Positions 51,701 through 61,128 of a stretch of 64,000 bases of DNA are shown one piece after another. The DNA lies in the NCBI GenBank assembly GCA_944323165.1, contig CALURK010000001.1, forward strand, positions 124,001 through 188,000. Reading direction: 5' to 3'. The DNA is from Candidatus Gastranaerophilales bacterium (lineage in GTDB: Bacteria; Cyanobacteriota; Vampirovibrionia; Gastranaerophilales; Gastranaerophilaceae). Position 1 is the first letter of the stretch. Every line of letters starts with the position of its first letter. The notes under the pieces were generated by a model. The model did no database searches and was not told the origin of the DNA. It saw only the letters and a program-made list of their open reading frames with translations. The translations under genes were made by a program, and so were the position numbers.

Positions 51701-51892
51701 AGTGGTTACGACTTTGACGTTTGTAAGATTAGAATTTAATCCTGTTGTTTCCTTGATAATATCTTTGATTTGCGGAATATAACCCTCAATTATAGGATTT
51801 AGAATTAGAGGAAGAATCAAAAATAATACATAAATAAATACGATAAAGCTCAAAATAGTGATACCAAGTCGTTTCCAGAATTTGCGATTCAT
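48722..51892 (-). CDS. AsmA-family envelope protein
   Basis: A 1056-residue protein with an N-terminal transmembrane anchor (about 11-34) and a long periplasmic beta-rich body typical of the AsmA/YhdP/TamB group, thought to bridge inner and outer membranes for lipid transport. LTAGLKVEKFEILEPN near the start and a C-terminal AsmA-like region (LNGNLKFNVKNGSFGTIGRL, then VNILGRLDAQIVAKLGPLG) support this. The C-terminus is a charged helix. GGAGGG precedes the ATG. Confidence 0.88.
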   Translation of the reverse strand: MNRKFWKRLGITILSFIVFIYVLFLILPLILNPIIEGYIPQIKDIIKETTGLNSNLTNVKVVTTPKLTAGLKVEKFEILEPNNSRVLYAENFKVKMSLISLLARKIEIDTVQLSKAEINLLVNSDGTFDIEKYFPENEEKNENTEVVKQPQYLPFGFKLSNHLPNIELNNYNLNITDGVDKYSLIGTNTKISDFILNKSIKIKAEGKATLKGREQFSYDVKVLNKIMPELELNELVFNPTQEEEKKKEETPRIDIIGILNGIYSNNLTAKANADLTITKENIKGQAEITNLSIINLPPSFVKLKFKEHSIDILSDIYTAKNEVSKIDGIIKTGKHPNIDLNLKSKVELSNILKIVKDIAVIFDIKDLQTLSANGKLDANFNIKSDLKTIKSSGYLNIPNADVYYGLYKIGVDKINADIKLDNNNINIYNIGFTILNQPLKLYGTITRDAVSDLHLSANNLSLKGLLVAVGQAALMKENQINSGLISMKADIKGRLDKINPQIKIDLNNINVKNIPSNTTLKLPSTTVGLTSDGKTFSGNATSSNVLVSNPCAKVSVPKINATIKETEIEISQTPVTIEKINLNVSGKINNYLTEKMNLDFITTGDIKSKLSGTVNSVKQTLNLIYETTDSSTIIIPMFDKSKMTFTGNIHISGNMLNPTLNGSISIPTLSIPEIPVNMTNTDIKLQGQILNGSATVQKFTSGGIEAENLVSDFSLKGNDFYLKNLKGDAFEGKINGNIIYNITNAKTNVEMTGENMNAEKTVHGGVGIKNAISGTLNFNTKLSLIVTDYNDMMKSLNGNLKFNVKNGSFGTIGRLDKYLLANNIISNSILKTTTETLVKSTNLSDTAKFDYIDGNLNFTNGWANISPIKSSGKALAYYITGKYNLLNGTTNVNILGRLDAQIVAKLGPLGQLSADKLLSYIPKFGNTTSNIVKALTTNPKGENIGAIPALTSGSTSYKDFKVQFNGGLESTSSIKSFKWLTDVDMSAIETKSVSDTIKDIKTSVNQDFSNTVNSVKDAVTASKEEWNNTKEQLKNSAEELKNLFNFKKTETETPVQ

Positions 51893-52133
51893 ATAAACCC
51901 TCCATATATTAAGAAATGTAAAATTGCCTCGTTTTTATATATTTGTTCTTATTATATCTTAAAACTTAAATTTTTGTATAACCACTCAGGTAAAATGCGG
52001 GTTTTAGCCCTTTCTTTGAATAAAAATCATAACTTTTTATAAAGTTTTGTAACAACACTAATACAAACGCTAAAGATTCCGAAAAACAGACCGTAATCAC
52101 TCACATAGGAAAAAGTTGATTAGGAGTTATGTC

Positions 52134-52691
52134 GTGAAAAAAGTAGTATTAGTGTTATTTGCGTTTTTATTTATGAGTGTAGGACAAGCATTTGCTTACA
52201 GAATTCAATCATTTTCATCAGATGCAAAAATTGTTGCAGCAATGAGAGTTCTTGAACAAGCAGGTGAACAGGATGTTTTCAGAAACCTTCAAAGATATGG
52301 TATGAGAATAAAATTTGATGACCTTACAATGGTAACAAACGGTAAAAATGCTTTTGCAGTAAGCACATACAATAGCTATGGAACAAGAGTTATTTTAATT
52401 AATTCAGCATACAAAAATGCTCCGGCAGAACAAATTGCTTGTTTAATAGCTCATGAAAGCTTCCATACAGGATACAGTGCAGATTTGGAAGAAGAAACTC
52501 TTGCTACTCAAAAAGAAGCTTCTTGCTGGACAAGATTAAAAGTTGCTTCTAAGGTTTATCCTGATAGCAGATTAACAAGAAGATTAGACAAATTGAGCGG
52601 TTTGTATTTGGCTTCATCTTCAGGTAACAACTTAGTTGAACAAAAGATTGCAAGCAACGGTTTTTACAGAAGTCAGTTAGGTTTGAATTAA
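52134..52691 (+). CDS. Exported HExxH putative metallopeptidase
   Basis: About 185 residues with a signal peptide (KKVVLVLFAFLFMSVGQAFA). The mature part has LIAHESFHTGYSADLEEET, an HExxH zinc motif with acidic residues downstream that could give the third ligand. I choose GTG at 52134, since AGGAG lies 7 nt upstream; TTG at 52116 precedes that site. A small gluzincin-like protease is likely but the family is not named. Confidence 0.75.
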   Translation: MKKVVLVLFAFLFMSVGQAFAYRIQSFSSDAKIVAAMRVLEQAGEQDVFRNLQRYGMRIKFDDLTMVTNGKNAFAVSTYNSYGTRVILINSAYKNAPAEQIACLIAHESFHTGYSADLEEETLATQKEASCWTRLKVASKVYPDSRLTRRLDKLSGLYLASSSGNNLVEQKIASNGFYRSQLGLN

Positions 52692-52724
52692 TAAGTTTAA
52701 TATAATTAAATAGTAAAAAGTTTG

Positions 52725-52758
52725 ATCGGAGAAGTTAGTTTAATTTAGCTTCTCCGAT
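52725..52758 (+). terminator. Stem-loop after the HExxH gene
   Basis: ATCGGAGAAG and CTTCTCCGAT pair across a 14-nt loop. There is no U-tract, so it may be a processing or rho-type site. Confidence 0.5.
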
Positions 52759-52835
52759 ATAGTATGTGCGGGGAAATTTTTTTGTGTTAAATTGTTTTCA
52801 AAAGGGGTATTGAAGGCAAAAGGAGGGAATTTTTT

Positions 52836-53252
52836 ATGTATACAATTAAAGAAGTTGCTGAGAAAATGGATGTTTCTGAGCATACATTAAGATTTTGGGC
52901 AAAAAGCGGATTCTTTCCTTTTGTAACACGTGATAAAAACAATATTAGAATGTTTTCAGAAGATGATTTGAATTGGGTAAAAATTGTTAAATGTTTGCGC
53001 TCTGTCGGGACTGAAAGCAGATTGGTTAAAAGGTATGTAGATTTGTGTATTGTGGGTGACTCTACTATTCCTGAAAGATATGAAATTATAAAAGCTACTA
53101 AGGAAAAAGCTTTAAAACAAATGGAAGAGTTGAATAAGCAGCTCGAAATGCTTGATTACAAAGAAGATTATTACAAAAATCTTATAAAAAATAATCTTAA
53201 TGATAACTGGAATCCGATGAATTTGTCTAAACAGAAGGAATACGCAGTTTAG
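52836..53252 (+). CDS. MerR-family transcriptional regulator
   Basis: A 138-residue regulator with an N-terminal MerR winged helix (YTIKEVAEKMDVSEHTLRFW, then RMFSEDDLNWVKIVKCLRSV) and a coiled coil (about 85-125). It lacks the cysteines of metal-sensing MerR proteins. It stands 92 nt upstream of the RND efflux operon and is the obvious candidate regulator. AGGAGGG precedes the ATG. Confidence 0.92.
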   Translation: MYTIKEVAEKMDVSEHTLRFWAKSGFFPFVTRDKNNIRMFSEDDLNWVKIVKCLRSVGTESRLVKRYVDLCIVGDSTIPERYEIIKATKEKALKQMEELNKQLEMLDYKEDYYKNLIKNNLNDNWNPMNLSKQKEYAV

Positions 53253-53289
53253 AGTTTCTACTGCAAATGATTGAAATAAATAATAAGAA

Positions 53290-53319
53290 TTGACAGAAAT
53301 TTTATCCAAATTTAAAATT
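53290..53319 (+). promoter_or_regulatory. RND operon promoter with possible MerR operator
   Basis: TTGACA (53290-53295), 17 nt, TAAAAT (53313-53318). An inverted repeat AATTTTA (53298-53304)/TAAAATT (53313-53319) lies between and over the hexamers, where MerR proteins bind. The spacer is 17 nt rather than the 19-20 nt of classical MerR promoters, and the repeat is AT-rich, so this is weak. Confidence 0.4.
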
Positions 53320-53356
53320 ATTATAATAAAAAGCTTAAAAATAAATGGAGAGAGGT

Positions 53357-54502
53357 ATGAAAAAAAAACTTACGCGCAAGCAGTTTGCAGTTATTGTTTT
53401 ACTTATAATTATAATCCCTATAATATATAATAAAACTTCCGGCTTTGTAATGGGTATGATACAAAAACGAGCTTTGAGTATGCCAAAGGAAGTCGTAGTT
53501 GATAACCCGCACATGGAAAAGGTTAATGTGTCAGCAGAATCAACCGGAAGAGTGGAAGCTCAATATTCAATTGATGTGATTGCCAGAGTTTCCGGGTTCT
53601 TGCTTAAAAAATATTTTAATGAAGGTGATTTTGTAAAAAAAGGACAGACACTATTCCAGATAGATCCTAGAGAATATCAGCTTTCTGTAAATAATTCAAT
53701 GGCAACAGTAAATCAGTATCAGGCCTTATATACAAATGCTCAACAAGAATGGAACAGAGCAAGTGCTTTGGTAAAAGAGGATTTGATAAGCCGATCTGAT
53801 GTAGATCAGAGTTTGGCTGCACGAAATCAAAACAAGGCATTATTAGATGCTGCAAGACAGCAATTAGAACTTTCAAGAGTAAATTTGAGTTACACAACAA
53901 TCAAATCTCCAATTGACGGAAGAATTGGTAAGGTTAATATAACGGAAGGAAATTATGTTACAGCGTCTTCTGGTTCACTAGTCAATGTAGCGAGTGTATC
54001 TCCTGTTTATGTAACTTTTAGTTTAAAGACAGATGACTTTGTAAAATTACTTAAGGCAAGCGACAAGTTTAAGGATGTAGAAGTAAGAGTACAGTTTGGA
54101 GATGGCGCTTGGTATGACAAAGTCGGAAAGATTAATTTTGTAGATAATAAAATTGATAAAGATTCAGGTTCAATTAGTATGCGTGCAACTTTTGATAATT
54201 CAAGAGGTTGGCTGGTTCCCGGAGCCTATATGAAAGTAAAATTAACGGCTCCAAAACTTGTTGAATACATGACGGTTCCTCAATCTTGTACCAAAGGTGA
54301 CGCGATGAGCGGATATTATGTATGGGCAGTTAAGGATAATAAAGCTGTCAGAAAAAATATAAAAGTTTCAGATGATATAAACAACAATTGGATAGTAGAG
54401 AGTGGCTTAGATATGTCTGATGTAATAGTAGTATCAGGTATTCAAAGCGTTTCTCAAGAAGGACAAAAGTTAAAAATAACTACAAATCAGAGTGGACAAT
54501 AG
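53357..54502 (+). CDS. RND efflux periplasmic adaptor (AcrA/MexA-like)
   Basis: A membrane-fusion protein of about 381 residues with an N-terminal anchor (about 8-26). VSAESTGRVEAQYSIDVIAR, VSGFLLKKYFNEGDFVKKGQ and TLFQIDPREYQ are the lipoyl-half motif; INLS-type TTIKSPIDGRIGKVNITEGN is the second half. It joins the RND pump to TolC. I start at the ATG at 53357 (MKKKLTRKQ) after GGAGAGAGG; ATG 53345 is possible. Next gene begins directly after its stop. Confidence 0.93.
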   Translation: MKKKLTRKQFAVIVLLIIIIPIIYNKTSGFVMGMIQKRALSMPKEVVVDNPHMEKVNVSAESTGRVEAQYSIDVIARVSGFLLKKYFNEGDFVKKGQTLFQIDPREYQLSVNNSMATVNQYQALYTNAQQEWNRASALVKEDLISRSDVDQSLAARNQNKALLDAARQQLELSRVNLSYTTIKSPIDGRIGKVNITEGNYVTASSGSLVNVASVSPVYVTFSLKTDDFVKLLKASDKFKDVEVRVQFGDGAWYDKVGKINFVDNKIDKDSGSISMRATFDNSRGWLVPGAYMKVKLTAPKLVEYMTVPQSCTKGDAMSGYYVWAVKDNKAVRKNIKVSDDINNNWIVESGLDMSDVIVVSGIQSVSQEGQKLKITTNQSGQ

Positions 54503-57500
54503 ATGAAAAAGATTTTTGATAAGGACAAACTATTCTTCTTTATAAGAAAACCCAGATTTGCATTGGTAATTTCTGTATGTATTGTGATTCTCGGTGTAAT
54601 TTCCATGATAAGCCTGAAACAAGAGAGTTATCCTGACGTAACTCCTCCTCAGGTAAGAGTTTCGGCGAATTATCAGGGCGCAAGTGCCGAGGTAATAGAA
54701 TCTTCTGTTGCAACCGTTTTAGAAAATAAATTAAACGGTGTTGAAGATATGACTTATATGACTTCCACCTCTTATGATGGAAGTTATTCTCTAACTTTGT
54801 ATTTCAAAGTCGGATCTGACAAAAATATAAACCTGATGAATGTTCAAAACCGTATTCAGCAGGTACAGTCACAATTACCGGAGGATGTTCAAAGAACAGG
54901 TGTAACTGCAATAAGCAGAACGTCAGGTTCAGGTGCGATAATTTTAACTTTGTACCCTGAGTCTGGCGATTGGTCGCAATTGGATTTGACCAACTATGGT
55001 TCAATTTATATTAAAGATGAATTGAAACGTATAGACGGTGTTTCCGATGTAGAAGTATTTGGAGGCGGAAACTACTCAATGAGAATTTGGTTAGATCCTC
55101 AAAAAATGGCAGGTTTAAATGTTTCTACAAGTGAAGTGAAAACTGCTATTGCAAATCAAAATACACAGGTAACTGCAGGTGCTCTGGGTCAGCTTCCGAC
55201 AGATGAACCTAATGCTTTGCAATTAACATTGAAAACTCAAGGCAGGTTGGATGAAGTTGAACAGTTTGAAAATATTTTAATTCGTTCTAATATTGATGGT
55301 TCAAACGTTAGAATTAAAGATATCGGAAGGGTTGAATTGGGTGCAGAATCTTATTCAAACTTAGGTCTTGTTAACGGTAAGCCTTCTGCGGTTGTAGTTA
55401 TATCGCAGCTTCCGGATGCTAACGTAATTAACCTTTCAAAAGCAGTTAAGGCAAAGGTTGAACAATTAAATGCCGAAATGAATAACGGTATTAAGATAAT
55501 GTATGTTAAGGATGATGCAGAATACATCCATGAATCAATGAAGGAAGTTGAATTTACTATTCTTCTTACAGGTTTAATTGTTGTAATAATTATCTTCCTA
55601 TTCTTAGGAGATGGAATGGCAACTTTGGTACCGTGTGTTACAATTCCTGTTTCATTGGTGGGTACTTTCGCTTTATTAAAAGCATTGGGCATGTCCATAA
55701 ACCTTTTAACATTGTTTGCGATGGTTCTTGCAGTTGCGGTCGTTGTGGATGACGCGATTGTTGTTATTGAAAACGTAAAGCGGCATATTGATGAGGGTAA
55801 ATCCGCAATTATTGCGACTCAGTTAACTATGGAAGAGGTTGGATCTGCTCTTGTTGCAATGGCTTTAGTATTAATGGCAGTATTTGTGCCGATTGTGTTC
55901 ATGGGCGGGATGACAGGAATTATGTATAAGCAATTTGCTGTTTGTATTGCTGTTTCAATAGCCCTTTCAGCAATATGCGCCTTAACACTCTCTCCTGCAA
56001 TGTGTTCACATTTTCTAGGACATCAAAATGACGGCAGTATAAAACAAAAGCATCCGCTTTTGGCAAAAATTGAAGAGAAAGGCAATATTATTGTTGAAAA
56101 ATTCAATGAAATGTTTGCCAAGCTTGAAGATTTTTACATGGAATATGTTATAAAATTTGTACATGATAAAAAGCTAGTTGCAATATTTTACGTTGCTATA
56201 ATTGCACTGACTCTACTATGTTTTAAGACAATATCAACAGGCTTTATTCCAGATGAAGATCAAGGTGTTTTATTAGCTCAAATAACTCTTCCTGATGGTG
56301 CTTCTCTTTCGAGAACAGAGGAGGTTTCAAAGAGATTTTCGGAACAGGTTCAAAAAATCGACGGTGTTGATAAGGAAAAATTAACTATATTTGGCGGTAA
56401 CGGTTCTGTTAACCAGTCTACTGTTATTATCCAGCTTGATGATTACGATAAAAGAAATATTGGTGTATTTGAGTGGATAAAAAGAAAGGTAACAGGGAAA
56501 TCAACAGATTTATCTCACGTTTCAATTTTAAATCAAGTAAGGGCAATTGCATCTGGTATGAAAGAAGCTTCAATTGTGGCATTTTCACCACCGGCAATTA
56601 GCGGTATGAGTATGATGGGCGGATTTGAGTTCCAAATGCTTTCCAAAGGCGAATACACCCCTCAGGATTTAGAAACTTGGGCGGGCAAATTGATTGCCGC
56701 TGCAAATCAGGATCCTGATTTGTCGAGTGTTTACACATCTTTCCAAGCAAATGTTCCTCAGTATATTGTAGATATTGATTATGAAAAGGCTCTTGCACAG
56801 AATGTAGATTTACAGGAATTATATTCTACATTATCATCAATGCTTGGTACTTATTATGTAAACGATTTCAATAAATATGACAGAGTTTACAAAGTTCAAT
56901 TGCAGGCAGAAAGCAGATTTAGAGATAAAGCAACGGATTTGTCCGGAATATACGTAAAGAATAATAATGGTGTTATGGTTCCGGTATTATCTATTGTAAA
57001 ATTAAGACAAACTATAGGTACGGCTTCAATTACGAGATATAACCAGTATAAGTCAGTACAAATTCAAGGTCAGCAGGCAGCAGGAAAGAGCTCCGGTGAC
57101 GCGATGAATGCTATGGAAAAGGTTGCAAAGAGTGTTCTTCCATCTGATATTTCATTTGATTGGTCAGGAACTTCTGCTCAGGAAAGAGAAGCATCGGGTC
57201 AAACATCTTTAATTGTCGGAATGGCATTGGTCTTTGTATATCTATTCTTGGTTGCTTTGTACGAAAGTTATACGATTCCGATTGCTGTACTTTTGATTTC
57301 TCCTATTGCGGCTCTGGGTGCGTTATTGTTCCAGTTAATGCTAAATCAATCGTTTGATATTTACTCTCAGGTAGGTATGATTACTCTTGTTGGTTTGGCT
57401 GCAAAACAATCTATTTTGATTGTAGAGTTTGCAAAAGAAGAGCATGAGAAAAATGGTTTATCTGTCAAAGATGCTGCAGTAAAGGCAGCGAAATTAAGAT

Positions 57501-57733
57501 TTAGAGCAATTATGATGACAGAATTAGCGTTTATTATCGGTGTGTTACCAATGATTTTTGCCCACGGTGCCGGTGCTAATTCAAGAATTTCAGTAGGTTC
57601 TACTGTATTTGGCGGTATGATTGCTGCAGCTACTCTTGGTGCGGCTTTGACACCTGCGTTTTATGTAATCGTTCAGGAATTTGTTGATAAATTTCCGAAA
57701 AAAGAGATTACTGAAAAAGACTTGGAGATTTAG
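54503..57733 (+). CDS. RND multidrug efflux transporter (AcrB-like)
   Basis: A 1076-residue proton-driven pump with 12 helices and two large periplasmic loops. [20 protein letters not shown] near the start, the proton-relay [36 protein letters not shown] and [18 protein letters not shown] are HAE1-type RND signatures. Full length. It is the middle gene of the MFP-RND-OMP operon. Confidence 0.96.
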   Translation: MKKIFDKDKLFFFIRKPRFALVISVCIVILGVISMISLKQESYPDVTPPQVRVSANYQGASAEVIESSVATVLENKLNGVEDMTYMTSTSYDGSYSLTLYFKVGSDKNINLMNVQNRIQQVQSQLPEDVQRTGVTAISRTSGSGAIILTLYPESGDWSQLDLTNYGSIYIKDELKRIDGVSDVEVFGGGNYSMRIWLDPQKMAGLNVSTSEVKTAIANQNTQVTAGALGQLPTDEPNALQLTLKTQGRLDEVEQFENILIRSNIDGSNVRIKDIGRVELGAESYSNLGLVNGKPSAVVVISQLPDANVINLSKAVKAKVEQLNAEMNNGIKIMYVKDDAEYIHESMKEVEFTILLTGLIVVIIIFLFLGDGMATLVPCVTIPVSLVGTFALLKALGMSINLLTLFAMVLAVAVVVDDAIVVIENVKRHIDEGKSAIIATQLTMEEVGSALVAMALVLMAVFVPIVFMGGMTGIMYKQFAVCIAVSIALSAICALTLSPAMCSHFLGHQNDGSIKQKHPLLAKIEEKGNIIVEKFNEMFAKLEDFYMEYVIKFVHDKKLVAIFYVAIIALTLLCFKTISTGFIPDEDQGVLLAQITLPDGASLSRTEEVSKRFSEQVQKIDGVDKEKLTIFGGNGSVNQSTVIIQLDDYDKRNIGVFEWIKRKVTGKSTDLSHVSILNQVRAIASGMKEASIVAFSPPAISGMSMMGGFEFQMLSKGEYTPQDLETWAGKLIAAANQDPDLSSVYTSFQANVPQYIVDIDYEKALAQNVDLQELYSTLSSMLGTYYVNDFNKYDRVYKVQLQAESRFRDKATDLSGIYVKNNNGVMVPVLSIVKLRQTIGTASITRYNQYKSVQIQGQQAAGKSSGDAMNAMEKVAKSVLPSDISFDWSGTSAQEREASGQTSLIVGMALVFVYLFLVALYESYTIPIAVLLISPIAALGALLFQLMLNQSFDIYSQVGMITLVGLAAKQSILIVEFAKEEHEKNGLSVKDAAVKAAKLRFRAIMMTELAFIIGVLPMIFAHGAGANSRISVGSTVFGGMIAAATLGAALTPAFYVIVQEFVDKFPKKEITEKDLEI

Positions 57734-57734
57734 G

Positions 57735-59243
57735 ATGAAAAAGATTTTAAATATACTGTTAATATGTTCTCTTCTATCTGTAACTTCTACTGCAGTTTTG
57801 GCAAAGTCTAAAAAAGAAAAGAGCAAAGAGTCTGATAAAATAGAAATTGTAAAGCCGGAAAAAGAAAAAGTTAACAAGCGTATGGAGAGGAAAAAACTCA
57901 AGAGTAATGAGAAGGCAAGACAGGATTCTTCGAAAGAAGCTAAAGGTATGTATGAAACTAAGTTTCCTGCCATAACAAGCCAGATAGAATATACAGATAT
58001 GAATGGCGAAGTTACTCTGAGTGATTGTATAAAATTAGCCATCACTCATCATCCGACTATAATGTCAGCTATTAGTAATGCAGAAATTTATAAGACTCGA
58101 ATTGGTCAGGCATGGTCAAATTATTTTCCGACATTTAGCGCAGGAGTGAGTTATTCAAGAAATGACATGTTAATGTCAACAATGCCTGCTAATATGTCAA
58201 GAATGATGGTTCAAAGATATAACATGTTCTATGTTCCGACTTTATCAGCAAATATGCTTTTGTTTGATTTTGGAAAAACCAAGGCTAACGCTGATATGGC
58301 AAAGAGAAATTGGGAAGCTTCAAGATATGATGCTGAATCCAGTATAGAAACAGTTATTTATAATGTAAAAGTTGCATATTACAACATGGTTTTTGCAAAA
58401 ATTCAGCAAGCTGTGTATGAAGAAACTGTTAAGGATTTTGAACTTCAGTGGAAACAGGCAAAAGCTTATTATGAGATTGGAAAAAAGGCTAAGATTGATG
58501 TAACTACTGCAGAATATAACCTTGGTAATGCTAAGGTTAATTTAATTAGAGCAAAAAATACTGAAGAGCTTGCGGCAGTAGAACTCGCCAATGCTGTAGG
58601 TATTCCTGAACTCGAGGGTGTTATATTAAAGGATAAATTAAATAATAAAAAATACGATGTAAATTTCCCAGATTTAATAAAGACTGCAGAAGCTTCACGT
58701 CCTGCATTATTAGCTGCTAAGAAGGCTATGGATGCTGCAGAGATGAATGTAAGAGGTGCTAAAAGAGCTTTTACACCTGATTTAAGTGCTTTTGGAGGGT
58801 ATGATCATGGTGGAAGGCAGATTAATAATGATTACGGATATCAATTTGGGGTTCAACTTAACTATACCGCAATGAATTTAATGCTTCTTAAAAAGCAGGT
58901 GGATGAAGCAAAAGCTACTTACAATAAAGCAGTTGCAGATTATGAACAACAGAAACAGAATGTTTATTTGGAAGTGAAAAGCGCTTATATAAATCTTCTT
59001 AATTCTCACGATAGTTTAGACGTTGCAAAACTTGCTCTCCAACAGGCAAAAGAGAGACAATATCTTGCGTTTAGACGTTATCAAGTAGGACTGGGTGATG
59101 CAATTGAATTTAAGGATTCTGAAAATACATATTTGAACGCTCAATTAGATTATTATAATAACCTGCTTAATTACAATATTAACGCGGCAGAATTGGAACG
59201 TGTAATCGGCGCACCGATAAAAGAATCTGATATCGATTTGTAA
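57735..59243 (+). CDS. TolC-family outer-membrane efflux protein
   Basis: About 502 residues with a signal peptide (KKILNILLICSLLSVTSTAV, then LA). Two repeated OEP halves, e.g. TLSDCIKLAITHHPTIMSAI and LLAAKKAMDAAEMNVRGAKR, each with long helices. The outer channel of the RND pump. I start at the ATG at 57735, two bases after the RND stop, rather than an earlier in-frame ATG inside that gene, because the signal peptide begins there. Confidence 0.93.
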   Translation: MKKILNILLICSLLSVTSTAVLAKSKKEKSKESDKIEIVKPEKEKVNKRMERKKLKSNEKARQDSSKEAKGMYETKFPAITSQIEYTDMNGEVTLSDCIKLAITHHPTIMSAISNAEIYKTRIGQAWSNYFPTFSAGVSYSRNDMLMSTMPANMSRMMVQRYNMFYVPTLSANMLLFDFGKTKANADMAKRNWEASRYDAESSIETVIYNVKVAYYNMVFAKIQQAVYEETVKDFELQWKQAKAYYEIGKKAKIDVTTAEYNLGNAKVNLIRAKNTEELAAVELANAVGIPELEGVILKDKLNNKKYDVNFPDLIKTAEASRPALLAAKKAMDAAEMNVRGAKRAFTPDLSAFGGYDHGGRQINNDYGYQFGVQLNYTAMNLMLLKKQVDEAKATYNKAVADYEQQKQNVYLEVKSAYINLLNSHDSLDVAKLALQQAKERQYLAFRRYQVGLGDAIEFKDSENTYLNAQLDYYNNLLNYNINAAELERVIGAPIKESDIDL

Positions 59244-59266
59244 GTTATTTGTGATAGTATGAATTT

Positions 59267-59632
59267 ATGATAGACTTAGCACTTAGAAATTATGCGCATC
59301 TGGGTGATGCTGTTTGGGAAATTTTCGTAAGAGAATACGTTGTTTTCAAAACATCAAATTCGAAGGAACTTCATAAAATGACAACAGATAGAGTAAATGC
59401 TTCTTTTCAAGCAGAATTACTCTATATGATAGAAGACGATTTGACCGACGAGGAAAAAGAATTAGCCAGAAGAGGACGTAATCTTCCGATTCCTGTCGGA
59501 AGAAAATCCATCCAGCACGTTTACCGACCTGCAACAGCTTTCGAAGTTCTGATTGGGGTTTGGTATTTGAATGATAAGGATAGATTAAAGCATTTTTACG
59601 AAAAGTTCAAATCTACAGAATTTTTTAGTTAA
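59267..59632 (+). CDS. mrnC: Mini-ribonuclease III (MrnC)
   Basis: A 121-residue RNase III catalytic domain without a dsRNA-binding domain, which in Bacillus matures 23S rRNA. ALRNYAHLGDAVWEIFVREY holds the catalytic GD, followed by RRGRN, and YRPATAFEVLIGVWYL carries the second acidic site (E). The ATG has no Shine-Dalgarno; TGATAGTAT ends 6 nt upstream and may be a weak extended -10. Confidence 0.92.
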   Translation: MIDLALRNYAHLGDAVWEIFVREYVVFKTSNSKELHKMTTDRVNASFQAELLYMIEDDLTDEEKELARRGRNLPIPVGRKSIQHVYRPATAFEVLIGVWYLNDKDRLKHFYEKFKSTEFFS

Positions 59633-60666
59633 TTTAGTCCAAGTTCACTGTTAATTCGGGCTTGATAATCAACAAGAATTGGATTATCAGGTTGTTCTTT
59701 TCTTAACTCGCTTAATTCTTTTTTAGCAAGAGCAAAATAGCCCGTATCATACAAAATTATAGCCTTTAGTAGGTTTGCTTCAAAAAAATCGTCCTGTAAT
59801 TCTTCCAACGCTCTTTTGTAATGTTTCTCTGAATAATATAGGTTTGCAAGTGCAAAGTGATAATTTTTGTTATCAGGTTTCAGGGCAATTGCGTGATTGT
59901 AATATTGTTTTGCAAATTTCATATCCCCTTGCTTAAAGTATATGTTTGCAAGATTAAAATAATACTCGTCATTTTTAGGAGAAAGTTTGATTGCTCTCAT
60001 TACAAAATCTTTCGCAGCTTTAAAATTACCTTGATAACTCTCTACTGCTCCGCAAAAATTTAACAATTCAGGGTTTTCATTGTTTTCAGATAATCTATTT
60101 AAAATTTTTATGCATTCGTCTTTTTTATTATGTGCATAATAAATTTGTCCTAAAAGAAGTAGTAATTCCTGATTTTCAGGTTCACTCTCCAAAGCCTGAT
60201 TGAGTATATTTTCAGCCCTTTCAAATTCTTTTTTATTATACAAAGCTTTTGCTTGTTCTAAATAAATTTTACCGTCAGGATTTTCTATCTTATACTCAAA
60301 AATTTCATCAAATTTTCCTTGTTCGTTCAATAATTTGAATATCTGAACTAAATCTGATGTTTTGTGCGAGATACAATAGATGTTTTTTGCCGTTTGTTCA
60401 GCTTCTGCTAAAGCATTTTTGTCTATAAAAATTTGTTCCAGAAGCTCAAGTGCTTTTATATGTTCAGGATTTCTATCTAAAATTTGCTCAATGTAGCTTA
60501 AAGCTTTTTCTTCATTTTGCATCTTGTAGTATAAATCAGCAATTTCTAACAAAAGCTCTGTGCTGTTATTATCTTCTTCAAGAGCTTTGTAAAATACTTC
60601 TATAGCGTGTTTATAATGCCCTTTGTTTTTTAGGGCAAACCCTTCTTGCAATAAATTTTTAATCAT
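59629..60666 (-). CDS. Tetratricopeptide repeat protein
   Basis: A 345-residue protein of about nine TPRs (e.g. HYKHAIEVFYKALEEDNNST, PKNDEYYFNLANIYFKQGDM) and no signal peptide, so a cytoplasmic scaffold. Its start overlaps the FtsB-like gene by 8 bp, making an operon. It converges with mrnC with a 4-bp overlap. Partner unknown. Confidence 0.87.
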   Translation of the reverse strand: MIKNLLQEGFALKNKGHYKHAIEVFYKALEEDNNSTELLLEIADLYYKMQNEEKALSYIEQILDRNPEHIKALELLEQIFIDKNALAEAEQTAKNIYCISHKTSDLVQIFKLLNEQGKFDEIFEYKIENPDGKIYLEQAKALYNKKEFERAENILNQALESEPENQELLLLLGQIYYAHNKKDECIKILNRLSENNENPELLNFCGAVESYQGNFKAAKDFVMRAIKLSPKNDEYYFNLANIYFKQGDMKFAKQYYNHAIALKPDNKNYHFALANLYYSEKHYKRALEELQDDFFEANLLKAIILYDTGYFALAKKELSELRKEQPDNPILVDYQARINSELGLN

Positions 60667-61099
60667 GTTTTGTTAATTTAATGAGTCTTGAAACTGCATC
60701 CTTTTCTGTTTTATTCTCTTCATTTTCCTCTGGCTTGTTTATAATTACAAGAACTTCGTCTTCTCCTGACATTTTTAAATTATTTCTTGCAATAGCTTCT
60801 AGACCTGTAACATTTGAAAAGTTTTTGATATTGTCCTGTAATTGCTCATTTAAAGCTTTTGCAGCGTTTCTGGTTTTAGTAATTTGTACAATTTTTGCCT
60901 TGTATGAAACAATTTTTGATATGTTTAACACAGCACTTATTGTAATTTGAAATAAACACAAAAGGAGAATTATAGTTAAAAAAGAGTAATAAAACCCGCT
61001 TGATGAAGAGGTTTTTTTTACTTTTTTTTCATCCCTTCTTTTTTTATCTGTATTAACAACCCTTCGAGGTCGTCTTTGCTCCCGTGTGTAATTTCTCAT
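60659..61099 (-). CDS. FtsB/DivIC-family septum formation protein
   Basis: A 146-residue bitopic protein: a basic cytoplasmic N-terminus (1-33), a transmembrane helix (about 35-57), a coiled coil (60-95), and LEAIARNNLKMSGEDEVLVI, the typical FtsB/DivIC end motif. It would act with FtsL and FtsQ/DivIB at the division site. TATAAT ends exactly 6 nt before the ATG at 61099, so it is a leaderless candidate. Confidence 0.88.
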   Translation of the reverse strand: MRNYTREQRRPRRVVNTDKKRRDEKKVKKTSSSSGFYYSFLTIILLLCLFQITISAVLNISKIVSYKAKIVQITKTRNAAKALNEQLQDNIKNFSNVTGLEAIARNNLKMSGEDEVLVIINKPEENEENKTEKDAVSRLIKLTKHD

Positions 61100-61105
61100 A
61101 AATCA

Positions 61106-61111
61106 ATTATA
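61106..61111 (-). promoter_or_regulatory. -10 element of the FtsB-like gene, leaderless
   Basis: TATAAT on the minus strand, 6 nt before the ATG at 61099. Confidence 0.65.
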
Positions 61112-61128
61112 TAAAATTTCTAAACTAA

